A stretch of DNA of 64,000 bases, from NCBI GenBank assembly GCA_041741155.1, contig JBGSKO010000159.1, positions 27,054 to 91,053 on the forward strand, in the 5' to 3' direction. Numbering within the stretch: position 1 is the stretch's first letter; every line of letters begins with the position of its first letter. Under the pieces are notes generated by a model. The model saw only the letters and a list, made by a program, of their open reading frames with translations, did not search any database and had not been told where the DNA came from. This DNA comes from M3007 sp041741155 (GTDB taxonomy: Bacteria; Bacteroidota; Bacteroidia; Chitinophagales; Saprospiraceae). This document shows, in pieces, positions 1-8,097 of the stretch. A program made the translations under genes and the position numbers.

Positions 1-1
1 A

Positions 2-142
2 GCCGAGTGGCAGGGTCTGAATGTCTGCGAACTCCCCGTACGCTGGACCGACGACACATCCAGCAGCAAGGTTAATATCAGCCGGCTGGCTCGACAGTAC
101 CTGCGCGCCATGGCCGTTTTGAAAAAGAGAAAGCCGAAATGA
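2..142 (+). CDS. C-terminal end of a family 2 glycosyltransferase (5' end outside window)
   Basis: The last 46 codons of a reading frame that enters from the left edge. The visible tail contains ELPVRWTDD followed by SSKVNI, which matches the C-terminal block of dolichyl-phosphate-type GT2 enzymes (usual pattern ELPVRWxDDxxSRVxI), and it ends in a basic KKRKPK. Such enzymes transfer a sugar from a nucleotide sugar to a lipid carrier or glycan at the inner membrane. The stop overlaps the start of the aldo/keto reductase in an ATGA, so the two are probably co-translated and may belong to a glycan or lipid-sugar cluster that extends left of the window. The family call rests on the tail motif only. 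Confidence 0.6.
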   Translation, partial: AEWQGLNVCELPVRWTDDTSSSKVNISRLARQYLRAMAVLKKRKPK

Positions 143-1053
143 GCAAAAAACAACTCCTTCTTGGCACCGCCCAATGGGGCTGGACCGTGTCGCGCAACGA
201 AGCGTTCCGGTTGCTGGATGCCTGGCTCGCTGCCGGCCACCGCTCGATTGATGCTGCCACGAATTACCCGATCAACAAAAACCCCGCTGATTTTCGAGCT
301 GCAGAGCATATTTTGCTGGAGTACATACAGGCACACGGTTTACGCGAACTGGAAGTCACCATGAAAATCGGCAGCATGGACAACATGCGCACTCCGGATA
401 TCAACCTGGCGCCCTCGTTTGTCCTGATGATGGCTGCAGAATACCGGCGCCTGTTCGGAGAAAACCTGCGCGCCATCATGTTGCACTGGGACAATCGAGA
501 TGCAGAATCAGAAATCTACGCCACATTAGAGGCCCTGGCGACAGTACAGCGGGAAATGGGCCTGCGCCCCGGTATCTCCGGGATTAAGTTTCCGGAAACG
601 TACGCCCGCGCAAACCGGGAGCTGGATTTGCATTTCGACATCCAACTAAAACACAACGTATTACATTCCGATGTGCCCCACTATTCGGCTTTATCCCCGG
701 ATAAACACCGTCGCTTTGCGTATGGCATCAACGCGGGCGGGCTGAAATTAGACGGCCCCTACCCTACCGACAGCACCTTCCTGGCGCGTGGCGGAAACCC
801 GGAAAAAGCCGCCGCGCTACTCGATAAAATCCGAACAGCAGTACCCGACTGGAACCTCGCCTTTGTCCGCCCGCCGGTGCGCACCATGAACCACATCGGC
901 CTGATCTATGCGGGACTGCACCCGCAACTTGACGGCTTGGTACTCGGTTTTTCCACGGCCTATCAACTCGCCGAAACCCTCGATTTTTGGCGAAACCTCG
1001 AGACCTTCGACTATTCCGATATTTTCGCCTCTCTAACCAAGATTTCCGCCTGA
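139..1053 (+). CDS. Aldo/keto reductase family oxidoreductase
   Basis: A 304-residue cytosolic NAD(P)H-dependent oxidoreductase of the AKR superfamily with TIM-barrel length. The start GTAQWGW is typical of the family. The expected catalytic tetrad can be placed: D38 and Y43 in RSIDAATNYP, K76 in TMKIGS and H116 in IMLHWD. The C-terminal VLGFSTAYQLAETL fits the cofactor-binding region. The start overlaps the preceding glycosyltransferase stop by four bases, and an FAD oxidoreductase follows 24 bp later, so the three genes look like one operon. A role in making or modifying a sugar or polyketide-like moiety is inference; the substrate cannot be read from the sequence. Confidence 0.85.
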   Translation: MSKKQLLLGTAQWGWTVSRNEAFRLLDAWLAAGHRSIDAATNYPINKNPADFRAAEHILLEYIQAHGLRELEVTMKIGSMDNMRTPDINLAPSFVLMMAAEYRRLFGENLRAIMLHWDNRDAESEIYATLEALATVQREMGLRPGISGIKFPETYARANRELDLHFDIQLKHNVLHSDVPHYSALSPDKHRRFAYGINAGGLKLDGPYPTDSTFLARGGNPEKAAALLDKIRTAVPDWNLAFVRPPVRTMNHIGLIYAGLHPQLDGLVLGFSTAYQLAETLDFWRNLETFDYSDIFASLTKISA

Positions 1054-1077
1054 CCGGCAATCATCAGCTACACCAAG

Positions 1078-2217
1078 ATGCAGGCAGAACACTTTGACGC
1101 TGTTGTAATTGGAGGGGGTATTTTCGGATGTTATGCCGCACTCTATCTGGCAGGCAAGGGCGCCAAGGTTGCCCTATTGGAAAAAGAAGACCGTTTGTTT
1201 CAAAAAGCATCACTGGTAAATCAGGCGCGTTTGCACGGAGGGTACCACTACCCGCGCTCCGTGGCGACAGCCGCATTGAGCGACGAGCACAAAGAGCGCT
1301 TTACTGCCGAGCACAAGCAATTTGTCAATTTTTCTTTTGAAAAATACTACGCCATTGACCGGTTTGGCTCCTTCACCGATCCGCAGCAGTTCGAGCGGTT
1401 TTGCCAGTTTGTCCATATCCCCTGCGAACGCGTCCGGGAACACCCAAAGTTTAATTTTAACCGTCTGGAAGCACTTTACAAAACCACAGAATACTCCTTC
1501 GACCCCGTCTTGCTCCGCGAACACTACCGAAACCGCGTGGAAACGCACCCCAATATTGTAGTGTACAAAAATACCCAGATCAAAAAAGTTAACTCCGACA
1601 GCAACGACTGGCATCTTGAAGTCGAATCGCCACTCATCACTCATCATTCATCACTCATCGCTTCAAAAGTTATCAACGCCACTTACGCCGCCACAAACGC
1701 CGTCAACCGGCTGTTCGGCGCGAGAGATATTGACCTGACCCACGAAATTTCGGAAATCGCCTTCATCACTTCGGGGCAGTTTCAGGATATGGGTTTAACC
1801 GTTATGGACGGCCCTTTCGGCTCCATCATGCCATACGGGCTCAGCGGCCTGCTTTCCCTTTCATCGGTGGCCTACACTCACCACAAGATTTCGTACGACA
1901 ACCTGCCGCGCTTCGATTGTCAGGAACCTGAAAACGACCCGCGTTGCCGACCCGAAGCGCCGGGTATCTGCACAGAATGCCCCCGGCGACCGAATAGCAA
2001 TGCCTACAAAATGCTGCAGCAGATGCAGCAGTATTTCGCCGAATCGGTACGATTCGAGCACCTGTTCTCCTATTTTACCATAAAATCCAAGCTAAAAACC
2101 AGCTACATTGACGACGGTCGCCCCACGGAAATCTCCATGCTCTGCGAACACCCCCGGCTGTATTGCTTGTTTGCAGGCAAGGTGAATTCGATTTACGAGA
2201 TCGAAAAAATTGTGTAA
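1078..2217 (+). CDS. FAD-dependent amino-acid-oxidase-fold oxidoreductase
   Basis: A 379-residue protein with an N-terminal Rossmann dinucleotide motif (VVIGGGIFGCYAALYLAG, residues about 10-27) followed by the acidic end of the second strand (LLEKE). This is the D-amino-acid oxidase/DAO superfamily, which oxidises C-N or C-C bonds with FAD. Two oddities are visible. Four cysteines (C281, C290, C298, C301) cluster in an insert and could bind a metal or form disulfides. Codons around residues 184-196 are a copy of a short dispersed repeat (ACTCATC type) read as SPLITHHSSLIAS. Probably the last gene of the operon entering from the left. The substrate is unknown. Confidence 0.8.
   Translation: MQAEHFDAVVIGGGIFGCYAALYLAGKGAKVALLEKEDRLFQKASLVNQARLHGGYHYPRSVATAALSDEHKERFTAEHKQFVNFSFEKYYAIDRFGSFTDPQQFERFCQFVHIPCERVREHPKFNFNRLEALYKTTEYSFDPVLLREHYRNRVETHPNIVVYKNTQIKKVNSDSNDWHLEVESPLITHHSSLIASKVINATYAATNAVNRLFGARDIDLTHEISEIAFITSGQFQDMGLTVMDGPFGSIMPYGLSGLLSLSSVAYTHHKISYDNLPRFDCQEPENDPRCRPEAPGICTECPRRPNSNAYKMLQQMQQYFAESVRFEHLFSYFTIKSKLKTSYIDDGRPTEISMLCEHPRLYCLFAGKVNSIYEIEKIV
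1629..1662 (+). repeat. Family A short-period repeat (ACTCATC-type) inside a coding sequence
   Basis: Four to five near-copies of a 7-nt unit ACTCATC/ATTCATC lie within the FAD oxidoreductase frame without breaking it. The same unit occurs between genes at 5685-5714 and 40081-40285. It encodes a low-complexity loop between two predicted strands, which suggests the repeat was inserted into or expanded within the gene and tolerated. Confidence 0.75.
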
Positions 2218-2228
2218 ACAGGCACTCA

Positions 2229-3197
2229 TCACATCGCTTGCGAAACCAGCCAAGCCAGATAGGCAACATAAACGCCAAGCAACAACCATCCTTTCGGGCG
2301 ATACATGATATTGGGTTTGAACACCAACCCGGCAACAAACATGAGCACAGTGGCCAGTATGCATACGCCGAAATCAACCATCGTGATGTTGCCTACCGGC
2401 AGGGGAGCTACGGTGGCACTGGTACCAAGAATGAGAAAGACATTGAAAATATTGGAACCCACCACGTTGCCCATGGCCATATCGCCCCTGCCTTTTAGCG
2501 CTGCAACAATCGAAGTAGCCAATTCCGGCACGGAGGTCCCTACCGCCACCAACGTTAGACCGATGATTGCTTCGCTGACGCCAAACCCGCGGGCCACCGC
2601 TATGGCCGCATCTACCATCAACTTGCCGCCGTACACCAAACCTGCAAGCCCGGCCACAACCATACCCAGAGCCATCCACAGCGGTTTGTGTTTGACTACT
2701 TCCGTTACGACGTTCGCCCCGGTCCCCTTTCGAGCAAGGTTGATCACATAGTACATGTATATGGCAAAAAAACAAAGCAGGATGAGGCCCTCCGAGCGCG
2801 ATATCACTGCCGACTGCGACTGATCCAGCCAGATGTCGCCGGCCATAATCATAGCGGCAATGATACCTACAAAACTAAAAGGAATGTCTTTCCAGATGAT
2901 GTTGTAGCGAATTCGCAAAGGTTGAAGGACTGCCGTCAGGCCGAGTATCAGGCAGATATTGGCTATATTACTACCCACCACATTACCGATTGCAACCTCG
3001 GGAGTACCGTTGGTTGCAGCCATAACCGACACGACCAACTCGGGCATCGAAGTACCGAATGCAACGACCGTCAGGCCCACTACCATGTCTGATATTCCCA
3101 TTCGTTTTGCCAGAGACGAGGCGCCTTCTACCAAAAAACGGGCGCCAAAGGTGACCAGCACGACACCGAGTACGATGAAAAGAAATTGAAGAAGCAT
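2229..3197 (-). CDS. Calcium/sodium antiporter, YrbG/CaCA family
   Basis: A 322-residue inner-membrane protein with about ten hydrophobic segments. It carries the two inverted alpha repeats of cation/Ca2+ exchangers: GTSMPELVVS in the N-half and GTSVPELATS in the C-half, each followed by GNVVGSNI. The acidic residues in these motifs bind the cation. Members exchange Na+ or H+ for Ca2+ across the cytoplasmic membrane. The length is normal for the prokaryotic family. It converges with the FAD oxidoreductase (11 bp apart) and diverges from the 101-residue gene at 3308. Ion specificity cannot be decided from sequence. Confidence 0.92.
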   Translation of the reverse strand: MLLQFLFIVLGVVLVTFGARFLVEGASSLAKRMGISDMVVGLTVVAFGTSMPELVVSVMAATNGTPEVAIGNVVGSNIANICLILGLTAVLQPLRIRYNIIWKDIPFSFVGIIAAMIMAGDIWLDQSQSAVISRSEGLILLCFFAIYMYYVINLARKGTGANVVTEVVKHKPLWMALGMVVAGLAGLVYGGKLMVDAAIAVARGFGVSEAIIGLTLVAVGTSVPELATSIVAALKGRGDMAMGNVVGSNIFNVFLILGTSATVAPLPVGNITMVDFGVCILATVLMFVAGLVFKPNIMYRPKGWLLLGVYVAYLAWLVSQAM

Positions 3198-3294
3198 GCA
3201 GTAGTTTTGAGTAAAATATTCCTTGTGAAATTTGAAAGGCCGAAAATCCGGCGCTATGATAAGGTTTCCAAAGAAGTTTGGCCTGAAAAATTCC

Positions 3295-3302
3295 GACCTT
3301 TG
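3295..3302 (+). promoter_or_regulatory. Possible -7 box close to a start codon
   Basis: GACCTTTG differs from the Bacteroidota -7 consensus TAnnTTTG only at its first base and ends 5 nt before the ATG at 3308, implying a very short leader. The same GACCTTTG arrangement occurs before 19909. It is weaker than the perfect boxes at 12461 and 57854. Confidence 0.35.
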
Positions 3303-3307
3303 CCTGT

Positions 3308-3613
3308 ATGAAACGTTTCAGTACGCTCGTGGAGACCCTAGACGACTTAACAAGCAGAGGGTTTACCATCGATTTTGATTTAAAATCCGATCAGGAAGGA
3401 TATAGCTCCCGGCAGCTACAACTGCACCCGGACGACTTTGAGATTATTGAGGTTTATCGCTTTGAAGGTTTTAACAATCCGGATGACAGTGCCGTACTGT
3501 ATGCCATAGTTGGAAAAAACGGCCAAAAGGGTATATCCTTAAACGCTTATGGTTTATATGCCGACCCTGTTTTGGCCAAGTTGCTGGTCAATGTGAACAT
3601 CCATTACTCCTGA
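3308..3613 (+). CDS. Conserved small Bacteroidota protein of unknown function
   Basis: A 101-residue soluble acidic protein starting MKRFSTLVETLDDLTSRGFT and containing FEIIEVYRFEGFNNPDDSAV and an AIVGKNGQKGISLNAYG segment. There is no signal peptide or membrane segment. From memory this short family is widespread in Bacteroidota and is often labelled a phosphoribosylpyrophosphate synthetase, but nothing of that enzyme's PRPP loop or metal site is visible, so I do not adopt the name. It lies 20 bp before a membrane protein gene on the same strand and may be co-transcribed with it. Confidence 0.75.
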   Translation: MKRFSTLVETLDDLTSRGFTIDFDLKSDQEGYSSRQLQLHPDDFEIIEVYRFEGFNNPDDSAVLYAIVGKNGQKGISLNAYGLYADPVLAKLLVNVNIHYS

Positions 3614-3633
3614 AACCTGAAATATCCTACCGC

Positions 3634-4236
3634 ATGAGCGCCCTTTTAATCGGGAGTTTGCTTCTCAGTATTTTTCACGCCCTGATACCAAGTCACTGGC
3701 TGCCGGTGCTGGCCATAGGTCGGCAGGAGGGCTGGTCGTCGCGCCAAACACTTTGGATTACCTTCGTGACCGGGCTGGCGCACGTGCTGAGTACCGTACT
3801 GGTTGGACTGCTTTTAGCGGCTTTAGGCGGCGTATTAGCGCAGGGAATGGATGCATTTACGCACTGGATAGCACCGGCGTTACTTGCCATACTCGGTATT
3901 TTTTACTTGTACCAACACTACCGGCACCACCACTTTCACCTCCACCGCCAAAGCACGCGCTGGGGGGTAATTGGCACGCTGGCGGCCGCCATGTTTCTTT
4001 CACCGTGTCTCGAAATTGAAGGATACTTCCTGGCTGCCGGCCAATATGGCTGGGGTTTTGTTGCCCTGATGGCTGTGCTCTATGGTTTAGTAACCATCAG
4101 CGGTATGCTGATTTGGGTTTACTTGGCCTTGCATGGCCTGAAACGGCTCGACTGGCACGCCTGGGAACACAACGCCGGACTCATTACAGGCATCACGCTC
4201 ATCCTGTCGGGACTGGCGTTACTGGTATTTGAATAA
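3634..4236 (+). CDS. Polytopic membrane protein, possibly a metal-transport-like (UreH/NiCoT-like) permease
   Basis: 200 residues with six likely membrane segments. The first helix ends in HALIPSHWLPVLAIG, and a histidine-rich loop (YQHYRHHHFHLHRQ, residues about 90-103) follows the third helix. Helix content, length and paired histidines resemble UreH/HupE-like or TauE-like permeases, in which histidines handle Ni2+ or Co2+, but the strict NiCoT HX4DH motif is missing. The neighbours give no clue to substrate. Metal transport is a guess based on the His-rich loop. Confidence 0.6.
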   Translation: MSALLIGSLLLSIFHALIPSHWLPVLAIGRQEGWSSRQTLWITFVTGLAHVLSTVLVGLLLAALGGVLAQGMDAFTHWIAPALLAILGIFYLYQHYRHHHFHLHRQSTRWGVIGTLAAAMFLSPCLEIEGYFLAAGQYGWGFVALMAVLYGLVTISGMLIWVYLALHGLKRLDWHAWEHNAGLITGITLILSGLALLVFE

Positions 4237-4244
4237 GAGCGTGT

Positions 4245-4604
4245 TCAAACGATTTTAGCCAATTCTTCCCGCTGTGCTTTCTTCAGGGTTTTGACCACTT
4301 GGTCGTACGAGTGATCAAGCAGATGCCGCAGGGTACGCTCATCCAGGGAACCCTCAAAATCTACGGTGTTCCAGTGTGTTTTACTCATGTGCCAGCCCGG
4401 CTGTACCTCCGGGTATTGTTCCCGCAGTTCGAGCGCGTAATCGGGGTCGCATTTGAGGTTCACCGCGAAGCGCTCCCTGTCGAGACCGGTGATGGCAAAA
4501 ATTTTTCCCATGACACGCACGCACAACGTCACTTCGTCAAACGGAAAATCCTCCGTGACGCCTTTTTTGGTGAAACAGTATTCGCGGAATTGTTCGATGT
4601 CCAT
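4245..4604 (-). CDS. MmcQ/YjbR family protein
   Basis: 119 residues with the full YjbR/MmcQ pattern: an N-terminal REYCFTKKGVTEDFPFD stretch, GKIFAITGLD in the middle and WHMSKTHWNTVDFEG near residues 72-86. The fold is related to the CyaY-like DNA-binding superfamily; its cellular function is not established. The gene follows the deoxynucleoside kinase on the same strand, with a GGTTGGAA-type repeat in the 33-bp gap right before its ATG. Start chosen because MDIEQFREYC is the normal family start. Confidence 0.88.
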   Translation of the reverse strand: MDIEQFREYCFTKKGVTEDFPFDEVTLCVRVMGKIFAITGLDRERFAVNLKCDPDYALELREQYPEVQPGWHMSKTHWNTVDFEGSLDERTLRHLLDHSYDQVVKTLKKAQREELAKIV

Positions 4605-4608
4605 GAAA

Positions 4609-4638
4609 AGGTTTCGGGTTGGAAGGTTGGAAGGTTTC
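4609..4638. repeat. Family B short-period repeat (GGTTGGAA/GGTTAGAA type), single arm
   Basis: Three copies of an 8-nt GGTTGGAA-like unit fill the gap between the kinase and the YjbR gene. On the minus (coding) strand it reads as a G-poor AACCTTCC leader ending a few bases before the ATG at 4604. The same family is found at 13300-13424 and 20727-20833. Confidence 0.75.
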
Positions 4639-5288
4639 TAAAAAAGTCCGTGCAATTCGCCCTGAACCATTTCCAGTACTTTGCCGGAATCGCCCTTGTT
4701 GCTCTGAAAATCCAGATTATCCACATTGATAATGAGCAATCGCCCCTCACCGTAGTTGGTAATCCAGTTTTCGTAGCGTTCATTGAGCCGTTTAAGGTAC
4801 TCGATACTGATGCTACCCTCGTAATCGCGCCCGCGCATCTGGATATGCTCCACCAGCGTAGGAATACTCGCCCGGAGGTAAATCATCAGGTCCGGCGGCT
4901 TGATCTGGGAAATAATGGACTGGAACAAGTGGGTGTAGTTTTCAAAATCCCGACGTTCCATAAGGCCCATATCGGCCAGGTTCGGCGCGAAAATGTAGGC
5001 ATCCTCATAAATCGTGCGGTCCTGAATCACCGTGCGGTTGCCCTGCTGAATGCGGAGCATTTGCTGATAACGGCTGGAAAGGAAAAACACCTGGAGGTTA
5101 AACGACCACCGCTTCATGTCCAGATAAAAATCGGCCAGATAGGGATTGTTCTCCGTGTCTTCGTAGTGCACATCCCAGCCAAAATGGCGGGCGAGCATTT
5201 CGCTGAGGGTAGTTTTCCCGGCGCCGATGTTGCCGGCAATCGCAACGTGTTTGATAAGTGTCTTGTCTGAGGGCAAGGTTCCGTTCAT
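4638..5288 (-). CDS. Deoxynucleoside kinase (dCK/dGK/dNK family)
   Basis: 216 residues. The Walker A motif AGNIGAGKTTL lies near residues 18-28, followed by the FGWDVHYEDTENNPYLADFY substrate region. The DRTIYEDAYIFA segment matches the DRS/ERS catalytic signature, and the LID-like RGRDYEGSISIEYL appears around residue 153. The enzyme phosphorylates deoxynucleosides with ATP in the salvage pathway. Length is standard. It is divergent from the small membrane protein at 5479 and probably in an operon with the YjbR gene downstream. Which deoxynucleoside is preferred cannot be told. Confidence 0.9.
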   Translation of the reverse strand: MNGTLPSDKTLIKHVAIAGNIGAGKTTLSEMLARHFGWDVHYEDTENNPYLADFYLDMKRWSFNLQVFFLSSRYQQMLRIQQGNRTVIQDRTIYEDAYIFAPNLADMGLMERRDFENYTHLFQSIISQIKPPDLMIYLRASIPTLVEHIQMRGRDYEGSISIEYLKRLNERYENWITNYGEGRLLIINVDNLDFQSNKGDSGKVLEMVQGELHGLF

Positions 5289-5478
5289 TCTGTTACATTT
5301 GTGCGGTGCGAAGGTATGTAAATCGGCAAACGTTGTTCGTACATAGCGGGGTGTTTGCCGAGGTAATGTTGCCGATCATCTATCCTTTGCGTCCGCGCCT
5401 GCCTAAAGCGCGTATTTCACGCTCCCAAAAATCCTCCCCCGAGGGAACCGACAGATTTCATTTCCAACCCAACGTAAC

Positions 5479-5655
5479 ATGGCAAACGGTAACAACTCTA
5501 AATTCTGGACCTGGCTGCTCCTCGCCGCCGCCATGGCTGCAGGTGTCCTTTTAGTTGGCTATTTTATTTTTCCGGAAGCTATTAAACAAGTAACCCAGTG
5601 GGTTGTCGGCCTGCTGCTGGTGGTCACCGGCCTTGCGTTCAAAAGAAAAAAATAA
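5479..5655 (+). CDS. Small two-helix membrane protein
   Basis: A 58-residue frame starting at ATG 5479 with MANGNNSKFWTW, two hydrophobic stretches (about residues 10-31 and 41-54) and a basic C-terminal tail KRKK. The composition is clearly that of a small inner-membrane protein rather than random sequence, and it lies 190 bp from the divergent kinase and 63 bp before an ABC ATPase on the same strand. I do not recognise a family. It could belong with the ATPase, but a repeat sits between them. Confidence 0.6.
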   Translation: MANGNNSKFWTWLLLAAAMAAGVLLVGYFIFPEAIKQVTQWVVGLLLVVTGLAFKRKK

Positions 5656-5684
5656 TCTGAATACTTCGAGTGTTGCGTAAAAAA

Positions 5685-5714
5685 CTTATCGCTTATCACT
5701 CATAACTCATCGCT
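5685..5714 (+). repeat. Family A short-period repeat before the ABC ATPase
   Basis: Units of the 7-nt type CTTATCG/CTTATCA/CTCATAA/CTCATCG end 4 nt before the ATG at 5719, giving a G-poor leader with no Shine-Dalgarno. Only the right-hand orientation is present here. Confidence 0.75.
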
Positions 5715-5718
5715 AACC

Positions 5719-6429
5719 ATGTTGATCTCCATTCAAAATCTCAACAAAACCTACATCATGGGCGCCGAAATAGTAGAGGCCCTCAAAGATGTCAGTATTG
5801 AAATCGCTAAAAACGAATACGTGGCGCTTATGGGGCCATCCGGTAGCGGAAAATCCACCCTCATGAACCTGTTGGGTTGCCTCGACTCACCTTCCAACGG
5901 GAAATACTGGCTCAACGGCATTGAGGTCAGCACCATGGACGACAGCGAACTGGCCGCCGTGCGGAACAAACAAATCGGGTTCGTTTTCCAAACATTTAAC
6001 CTCTTGCCCCGACTCTCTGCGCTGGAAAACGTAGCCTTGCCGCTGGTTTACGCCGGCTTTTCCAAAGAACAGCGCCTGGAAAAAGCGCGCATTACCCTAG
6101 AATCTGTCGGACTCGGCGACCGTATCCTGCACAAACCCAACGAACTCTCCGGCGGCCAACGCCAGCGCGTAGCTGTTGCCCGCGCACTCGTCAATGACCC
6201 CGCAATTATCCTTGCAGACGAACCCACCGGTAACCTCGATACCAAAACATCCTACGAAATCATGGCGTTGTTCGAACAAATCCACAAGTCAGGTAACACC
6301 GTCATTCTCGTTACCCACGAAGCCGATATCGCCCAACACGCCCACCGCATTGTGCGCCTGCGCGACGGACTGGTGGAGTCGGATGAAAAAAACAATAACG
6401 TGGTGAGCGTGGCAAACGGAACGGCTTAG
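5719..6429 (+). CDS. ABC transporter ATP-binding protein, MacB/LolD type
   Basis: 236 residues with Walker A GPSGSGKSTL (about 39-48), Q-loop VFQTFNLLPRLSALENV, signature LSGGQRQRVAVARAL (about 142-156), Walker B IILADEPTGNLD and the switch His in VILVTHEAD. The MDD loop and PSNGKYWLNG are those of the lipoprotein-release/macrolide-efflux (MacB, LolD, FtsE) group, which power FtsX-like permeases at the inner membrane. No permease gene is adjacent, so its partner must be elsewhere. Starts directly after a repeat-derived leader; ends before an inverted repeat. Confidence 0.9.
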   Translation: MLISIQNLNKTYIMGAEIVEALKDVSIEIAKNEYVALMGPSGSGKSTLMNLLGCLDSPSNGKYWLNGIEVSTMDDSELAAVRNKQIGFVFQTFNLLPRLSALENVALPLVYAGFSKEQRLEKARITLESVGLGDRILHKPNELSGGQRQRVAVARALVNDPAIILADEPTGNLDTKTSYEIMALFEQIHKSGNTVILVTHEADIAQHAHRIVRLRDGLVESDEKNNNVVSVANGTA

Positions 6430-6448
6430 TACCAAAACCGTCTTCCCA

Positions 6449-6523
6449 TTTCACCGCAGAGACGCAGAGACGCAGAGTTTTAAAAACTTGATTATCAAAA
6501 TCTCTGCGTATCTGCGGTGAATT
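6449..6523. repeat. Family E inverted repeat (ACCGCAGAGACGCAGAG type) between convergent genes
   Basis: Left arm 6449-6477 (TTCACCGCAGAGACGCAGAG...) and right arm 6501-6523 (CTCTGCGTATCTGCGGTGAA) are complementary around a short A/T-rich loop. It lies between the stops of the ABC ATPase and the flippase and could act as a two-way transcription stop. The same family forms a 300-bp block at 54808-55112. Confidence 0.8.
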
Positions 6524-6540
6524 GGAAAACGCGACTTCAA

Positions 6541-7833
6541 TTACCACCCTGCCGCTATCGCCCACGCCAAAAACAACAGCCCCACATAGCCCGTGTACCA
6601 GCGCCAGTCTAACCAGTCGCTTGTTCGTACACCCAATCGTTTTTCCAAATACCAGATCAAACCGATTTTTTCTACCCAGAATACCAGTACCGCCGACCAG
6701 GCTACCCCGGCCAGACCCCATTCGTGGACAAACACAAAACCCAAAACTATTTTTAGCGCCAGTTCCAGCAAGCCGACGATCAGAATGGCTCGCGGGCGCC
6801 CTTTTGCCAGCACGATCGCGTTGGGCAGCAGCACCCGACTCGCGGTGAGCAGCAGGTAGATATTGAACAACGGCGCCGCCGCTGCAAACGCAGGATTGAA
6901 CACCAACGGAAACAGCCATTCCGACAAAAAAAGCAGCACAATGGTCATGGGGAACACCAGATGAAACAGCCGTTTCGTCTTCATTTTCAACGCAGCCAAT
7001 CCCGCCTTTTCTTGCAAAGCAATATGCGCAACCATGGCAGTGCCGAGTGCCGTCGCCAACGCCGTAGCAATCGGAAACTCCCGCGAGCCGTACCGAAAAA
7101 CGGCAAAAACCGTTTCATCCTTAAAGTACCAGCCCACCAGCCAGCCGTCGAACAGCAGCACCAAACTGCCCACCAACATATTGAGCACCAAGGGCATGGA
7201 AAAAACCAGGTAATGCCGAAGTAAATCGGGACGCCACTGCCAGGCGCAATGCCGAAGCACCAGGTTGACTGCCCACAAAAATCGCAGCATTCCCAATACC
7301 GCCAGTCCGATCAGCCCTCCCTCCAATCCGTACCCAAAAAGTACCGGCAGAACAAGCGCTACGATGTATAATCCGAACGAAACGCTCCCCCACCCTGCCA
7401 GGGCCAGCGGTTTTTCGCGCAGCAAATAAAAATGCTCCACCGGCAAAGTGGCCAAATTGAAGAACAGATACAGGCAAAACCAAGCCAGATGCGGCGCCTG
7501 TTCCAATCCGGTGAGCGCCGGCACTACCCACACCTGTGCCAACCACAAAGCCAGGGTAAGCGCCAGCGCGATCCCGAAAAAAAGGAGGAATGTGTTGAAA
7601 AAGAAAACCGGCCGCTCCAACTCTTCCAGCCGGGCATATACCGGCGGTATACCCTGTAACAGGCCATTGGCCCAAAAAAAGGCGGCTACGCTACCCACAT
7701 ACAGCAGTGCCTCATACTGCCCGATTTCCGCCAGACCCATGCCGCTTTTGGCCAGCAAAATGCTGGTCAGAATAACCGACCCCAGCCGAAGGAGCTGGTA
7801 AAATTGCAAAGCGCGTGTAGTGGAGAACCGCAT
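6541..7833 (-). CDS. Polysaccharide/lipid-linked sugar flippase (MOP superfamily, Wzx-like)
   Basis: 430 residues with about twelve hydrophobic segments spread along the chain and an N-terminal MRFSTTRALQFYQLLRLGS that fits the oligosaccharide flippase family. Members move undecaprenyl- or lipid-linked saccharides across the inner membrane. Its nearness to the glycosyltransferase end at the left edge loosely supports a glycan role, although the strands differ. The upstream region (7834-7887) is short and lies after the truncated PepSY gene. Confidence 0.75.
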   Translation of the reverse strand: MRFSTTRALQFYQLLRLGSVILTSILLAKSGMGLAEIGQYEALLYVGSVAAFFWANGLLQGIPPVYARLEELERPVFFFNTFLLFFGIALALTLALWLAQVWVVPALTGLEQAPHLAWFCLYLFFNLATLPVEHFYLLREKPLALAGWGSVSFGLYIVALVLPVLFGYGLEGGLIGLAVLGMLRFLWAVNLVLRHCAWQWRPDLLRHYLVFSMPLVLNMLVGSLVLLFDGWLVGWYFKDETVFAVFRYGSREFPIATALATALGTAMVAHIALQEKAGLAALKMKTKRLFHLVFPMTIVLLFLSEWLFPLVFNPAFAAAAPLFNIYLLLTASRVLLPNAIVLAKGRPRAILIVGLLELALKIVLGFVFVHEWGLAGVAWSAVLVFWVEKIGLIWYLEKRLGVRTSDWLDWRWYTGYVGLLFLAWAIAAGW

Positions 7834-7887
7834 GATGGCGGCAAAGATGCGTGCCGAAGCGCTGTTTTTCTTTTTCTCGGGACGAAT

Positions 7888-8097
7888 TCACGTCGTGGGA
7901 GGTTCGCTTTTGTACAAAGCGAACCTCCCGTGCATTACCCCCGACTTTGGCAAAAGCACGCCGCCACTGTGCTTTTTCCAGCCCAGCAACAATCCGGTCC
8001 CGGCAATCAGGATAAAAAACACAAACAGGGCAATGCCTAAAGCCCGATGTATCTTCCGTACTGTCCGCAAAATCCGTGCTTCATTACTTATATTCAT
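7888..8097 (-). pseudogene. Truncated PepSY-associated membrane protein
   Basis: The 69-residue frame holds a clean N-terminal part of the PepSY-associated membrane family found in Bacteroidota: RTVRKIHRALGIALFVFF, then a membrane helix and LLLGWKKHSGGVLLPKSG. Full-length members, as I remember them, continue for over 100 residues with a periplasmic PepSY domain. Here the frame runs into an inverted repeat (7897-7929) and stops. It follows the TonB receptor by 5 bp on the same strand, a pairing typical of iron or haem uptake. Either a decayed gene or a deliberately short one-helix protein; decay is more likely. Confidence 0.55.
7897..7929. terminator. Perfect 14-bp inverted repeat, possible terminator
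   Basis: GGGAGGTTCGCTTT (7897-7910) and its exact complement (7916-7929) enclose a 5-nt loop. It overlaps the last codons of the PepSY fragment. No U-run follows on either strand, so a classical Rho-independent terminator is not fully supported; insertion of a hairpin element is an alternative. Confidence 0.5.

Noticed and set aside
4299..5270. A 323-codon open frame on the + strand
   Set aside because: Lies opposite both the YjbR gene and the deoxynucleoside kinase, whose motifs are unmistakable.
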